Positions 24,281-26,437 of a stretch of 26,437 nucleotides of DNA are shown here, one piece after another; within the stretch, counting starts at the first letter, position 1, and every line of letters begins with the position of its first letter. The notes beneath the pieces are model-generated. The model was not told the DNA's origin and searched no databases. It saw only the letters and a list, made by a program, of their open reading frames with translations. Source of the stretch: CANCDA01 sp043757205 (GTDB taxonomy: Bacteria; Pseudomonadota; Gammaproteobacteria; Burkholderiales; Burkholderiaceae_C); assembly GCA_043757205.1 (NCBI GenBank), contig JAYVPU010000138.1:1-26437 (forward strand), read 5' to 3'. The position numbers and the translations under genes are program-made.

Positions 24281-24310
24281 AAATGGCGCTGATTCAGCGC
24301 CATTTTTGTT
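24281..24310 (+). terminator. Rho-independent terminator after aspS
   Basis: AAATGGCGCTG and CAGCGCCATTT form an 11-bp stem with a three-base loop, followed by a T-rich tail. It lies 22 bp after the aspS stop, and the A run on the 5' side makes it potentially bidirectional. It ends the core operon before the toxin-antitoxin patch. Confidence 0.92.
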
Positions 24311-24334
24311 AGGAGTGACTCCCGTCCGTGCCAG

Positions 24335-24363
24335 TTGGAATAAATTGATTTGTAACCTATAAT
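24335..24363 (+). promoter_or_regulatory. higBA-type promoter with near-leaderless start
   Basis: TTGGAA (24335-24340) and a perfect TATAAT (24358-24363) are spaced 17 bp apart. The predicted transcription start at about 24369-24371 leaves only a few bases before the toxin ATG at 24374, with no room for a Shine-Dalgarno. A short inverted repeat TTTGT (24349-24353) / ACAAA (24366-24370) brackets the -10 box and could be the antitoxin operator; the arms are only 5 bp, so that part is tentative. Confidence 0.7.
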
Positions 24364-24373
24364 TCACAAAAAT

Positions 24374-24700
24374 ATGTTTGAAGTCCTGACCTACGAAGAC
24401 GATTACGGTGAAGAGCCTTACGCAAGTTGGCTAGCCAAGCTGGCGGATCGACAAGCAAAAACCCGCGTGCTGGTGCGCGTGAACCGGATGGCCGGTGGCA
24501 ACTTCGGCGACTGCAAACCGGTAGCTGAAGGGGTTTGGGAGTTGCGTATTGACTGGGGACCGGGCTACCGCGTGTATTACGCGCAATCCGGCAAACGTTT
24601 GATCTTGCTGCTGACAGGTGGCGACAAGCGCAAACAGCAGGCCGATATTGATACTGCTGTTGGTTATTGGAACGATTGGAAAAGGAAGAACGCCAAATGA
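24374..24700 (+). CDS. RelE/HigB-type toxin (addiction module killer protein)
   Basis: A 108-aa toxin of the phage-derived Gp49/HigB-like group (TIGR02683-type), expected to cleave mRNA at the ribosome. The group signature is clear: a basic segment RVLVRVNRMAGGNFGDCKPVAEGVWELRI, followed by DWGPGYRVYYAQ and a C-terminal LLLTGGDKRKQQADIDTAVGYW. The start ATG lies only a few bases after the predicted transcription start. The gene overlaps its antitoxin by 4 bases (ATGA), in the toxin-first order usual for higBA. It lies just beyond the aspS terminator, so it is an independent unit. Confidence 0.9.
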   Translation: MFEVLTYEDDYGEEPYASWLAKLADRQAKTRVLVRVNRMAGGNFGDCKPVAEGVWELRIDWGPGYRVYYAQSGKRLILLLTGGDKRKQQADIDTAVGYWNDWKRKNAK

Positions 24701-25011
24701 AAGCCTCACGATCCCACGACGAAACCGTAGTAGAGATGCTCAAGGCCGACCCTGAGATGGCAGACGTGTATCTGGCAACCGCGCTTGAAGAAGTCAACTT
24801 GCCAGGCGGGCAGTTCGCTCTACTGGCCGTACTGCGCCACATTGCCGAAGCGCAAGGCATGGCCAGTGTGGCCGAGAAAGCGGGCATGCCGCGTGAGAGC
24901 CTTTACCGTGCCTTGTCGCCACGGGGCAACCCCACTATCAAAACGCTGCTGGCGGTGCTGGCGGCATCGGGCCTGCAATTGGGTGTGACGCGCACCGGAC
25001 AGCATGCTTGA
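24697..25011 (+). CDS. HigA-type antitoxin (helix-turn-helix)
   Basis: A 104-aa antitoxin partner of the preceding toxin (TIGR02684-type, putative addiction module antidote). The pattern ADVYLATALEE, LLAVLRHIAEAQGMASVAEKAGMPRESLYRALSPRGNPTIKTLLAVLAASGLQLGV contains a Xre-like helix-turn-helix with the family-specific RESLYRALS...GNP motif. ATG at 24697 is chosen because it couples with the toxin stop; an in-frame upstream start at 24667 would overlap the toxin further and lacks family support. It likely autoregulates the promoter at 24335-24363. The following 152 bp (25012-25163) show no recognisable element. Confidence 0.9.
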   Translation: MKASRSHDETVVEMLKADPEMADVYLATALEEVNLPGGQFALLAVLRHIAEAQGMASVAEKAGMPRESLYRALSPRGNPTIKTLLAVLAASGLQLGVTRTGQHA

Positions 25012-25163
25012 ACTGGTGAGCATCGCATGGGCCTGCGCTGGTATTGCTGAATGTGATTGATGCCTTCCACCCGCAATTTGACGCTATGCCAAGTTAATCG
25101 GGTGTGCGGCCAAGACGGCAGGAAGGCGGCTCTCAACTCTGGCTCGCAAATCAGCATGTTTTT

Positions 25164-26126
25164 TTACCGCCCAAAGTTGGGCGGAAGAATATGCCAACCG
25201 GCAAGATCTCCTGCGGTGTTCTCATCCAGCCGAGTGTGCTTGACCTCTGGCGGAGCTTTGTCTTCCAATTCAATATGGGCAGACCCGGATAGCCTGTCCG
25301 GAAAAACCGCCAGACACTTCCCAGGCCCCATCGTCGACTTGTACAAAATTGCCTCAAATCCAGCAGCACGGACCAACTCAGCCAAGATGTGACTGCGTGC
25401 GGGCAAACCGAATTGAGCAGGCTGGACTCTCCAGTTGTGCTTCAGTACCGCGATGTAAAGGCCTTGACCACTCTGAATCATGTTCAGGTCAGTCTGCTTC
25501 ATGCCGAGTTTTTTCTTCAAAATTTTTGCGCGATCGGGCATCTTGATTTTTTTGAGCACATTGGCCACAGCATCCAAGTGGCGAGGCGCCGTCATATCGA
25601 ACACTCGCTCAATCCGCCCCTGGAGCAGCACCGTTGAATTGCTTCGTCCATGCGTCAGTGCCAGCTCTTCCGGCTTTAGCCCGTCAACTGTATCTGAAGA
25701 TTTGAGCTGAAACTTCTCCCGGTATGCCGTTTCATAGTCCTCTGCCAAATACAAAGCTGGCCAGGGACTGAGCGTTCCAGGGTCCAAGTCCATGCCTGCA
25801 TTGAACCGCGCACCATAGCCCGTCAGACTCCCCGCACTCGACAAAGGCTGGTTCGAAAACTGGTAGTCAACGATTCGTACCCACCCCTGACACACAACGG
25901 GAGTTGATGGGTGCTGTTGAAGCGTCACTAACAATTCAGCGCGCAAGCGTCGCCGTTCAGGCTCCAGGGCGAAGTACAGGTTTGCCTCCAACTCATCCAA
26001 GTCTTTGGAAAGTGCGGTCCAACGGTCAATGGACTCGCTGCTGAATCGATCCAGCTCACGGATACCCAACGGCGCAACCGGCGTCGATCGCGCTGCGGGA
26101 ATGAGGGGCTTCTTGGGTTTTGGCAA
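25164..26126 (-). CDS. RES domain toxin, long form
   Basis: A RES-family protein (PF08808), the toxin of Xre/MbcA-type modules; characterised members degrade NAD+ or ADP-ribosylate a target. Seen here are WVRIVDYQF (Arg84, Tyr88), PLSSAGSLTGYGARFNAG (Arg107, Phe108, Asn109) and ALYLAEDYETAYRE (Tyr126, Glu129), the conserved Arg/Tyr/Glu arrangement of the active cleft. At 320 aa it is longer than compact RES toxins (about 150-230 aa), with an 80-residue charged N-terminal extension. The likely start is TTG at 26126, with GGCAGG upstream. It lies 14 nt after the DUF2384-type antitoxin gene and is transcribed towards the higA end, tail to tail. Confidence 0.85.
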   Translation of the reverse strand: MPKPKKPLIPAARSTPVAPLGIRELDRFSSESIDRWTALSKDLDELEANLYFALEPERRRLRAELLVTLQQHPSTPVVCQGWVRIVDYQFSNQPLSSAGSLTGYGARFNAGMDLDPGTLSPWPALYLAEDYETAYREKFQLKSSDTVDGLKPEELALTHGRSNSTVLLQGRIERVFDMTAPRHLDAVANVLKKIKMPDRAKILKKKLGMKQTDLNMIQSGQGLYIAVLKHNWRVQPAQFGLPARSHILAELVRAAGFEAILYKSTMGPGKCLAVFPDRLSGSAHIELEDKAPPEVKHTRLDENTAGDLAGWHILPPNFGR

Positions 26127-26140
26127 CGCAACCTGCCCGA

Positions 26141-26437
26141 TCAGGACATTTCAGGTTCGTGAACTGGCGGGCGAGTCTTGTCGATGATCGCGTTAATGAT
26201 GAATTTTCGTAAGCGTTCAAAACGTCCCAAGCGAATCATGTCCCTTGGAGAGACATCGCCCAGCATCGGATTGCGCGCCTTGAACCAGGTCACTGTCTTG
26301 TCAGTGTCCCCATCAAAGAATTTGGCCACCATATTGATGGTGATGCCGATTTCTTCCAAGCGCTCACGGACTGGCTCCGGAATGGCATCGTCGTAGCGTA
26401 CCGACTTCAGGGAGACAGAAGCCAGCTTGGAAACATC
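26141..26437 (-). CDS. DUF2384/Xre-MbcA-ParS type antitoxin, partial (5' end outside window)
   Basis: The reading frame is open to the window edge, so the N-terminus is missing; about 98 codons are visible. The C-terminal part reads MVAKFFDGDTDKTVTWFKARNPMLGDVSPRDMIRLGRFERLRKFI, which fits the toxin-binding DUF2384 domain of RES-partner antitoxins (W-x-x-x-x-NP-x-LG-x-x-P-x-x-M pattern). The order antitoxin then RES toxin on one strand with a 14-nt gap is typical. Short family members have little or no extra N-terminal helix-turn-helix; whether this one does cannot be seen. Confidence 0.8.
   Translation of the reverse strand, partial: DVSKLASVSLKSVRYDDAIPEPVRERLEEIGITINMVAKFFDGDTDKTVTWFKARNPMLGDVSPRDMIRLGRFERLRKFIINAIIDKTRPPVHEPEMS

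Noticed and set aside
24903..25157. Minus-strand frame of 84 codons across the end of higA
   Set aside because: It mostly mirrors higA; the part beyond higA is too short to identify.

Overview
The window looks like a chromosomal segment of a GC-rich betaproteobacterium of the order Burkholderiales, most likely family Comamonadaceae (Rhodoferax/Polaromonas-like). That placement is inferred from a BktB-type thiolase, the ugpBAECQ operon, a very long DUF3683-type FAD/Fe-S oxidoreductase, the DUF971-ubiE-Tim44-ubiJ-ubiB block and the fmdB-DUF502-aspS block. No rRNA, tRNA or CRISPR array was seen. Family calls rest on recalled motifs and were not checked by database search.

Region 1 (1-2560) concerns polyhydroxyalkanoate metabolism: a PHB-depolymerase-family esterase converges on the beta-ketothiolase gene bktB. 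A perfect 7-1-7 palindrome matching the CTGC-N3-GCAG PhaR-type operator lies directly before the esterase start.

Region 2 (2701-5037) is the most unusual part. It is a two-gene unit in which the two type VI secretion sheath subunits, TssB and TssC, are fused into one 566-aa chain, followed by an Hcp tube protein. No other type VI gene (baseplate, membrane complex, ClpV, VgrG) is present in the window. The junction removes the TssC N-terminal segment, the part that ClpV recognises in canonical systems, so this may be a minimal contractile sheath/tube pair that is not recycled by ClpV.

Region 3 (5049-6001) is a small accessory patch: a BrnT/BrnA toxin-antitoxin module with a readable promoter and operator, then the C-terminal remnant of an IS4-type transposase abutting ugpQ.

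Region 4 (6006-11280, minus strand) is a complete sn-glycerol-3-phosphate ABC uptake operon, ugpB-ugpA-ugpE-ugpC-ugpQ. Its genes are tightly coupled except for a 373-bp ugpB-ugpA gap that holds two large fold-back elements.

Region 5 (11497-19874, plus strand) carries the 1315-aa FAD/Fe-S oxidoreductase, a DUF971 protein, and the ubiquinone genes ubiE, ubiJ and ubiB with a Tim44-domain membrane protein between them.

Region 6 (19899-24310) carries a sodium:solute symporter, then fmdB, a DUF502 membrane protein and aspS, closed by a strong intrinsic terminator. AspS has residues typical of a non-discriminating enzyme.

Region 7 (24335-26437) is a toxin-antitoxin patch: a HigB/HigA-type pair with a near-leaderless promoter, and an opposing RES-domain toxin with a DUF2384/Xre-type antitoxin cut by the window edge. 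Three toxin-antitoxin systems, an IS remnant and the orphan sheath/tube unit mark two accessory insertions in otherwise core chromosome.
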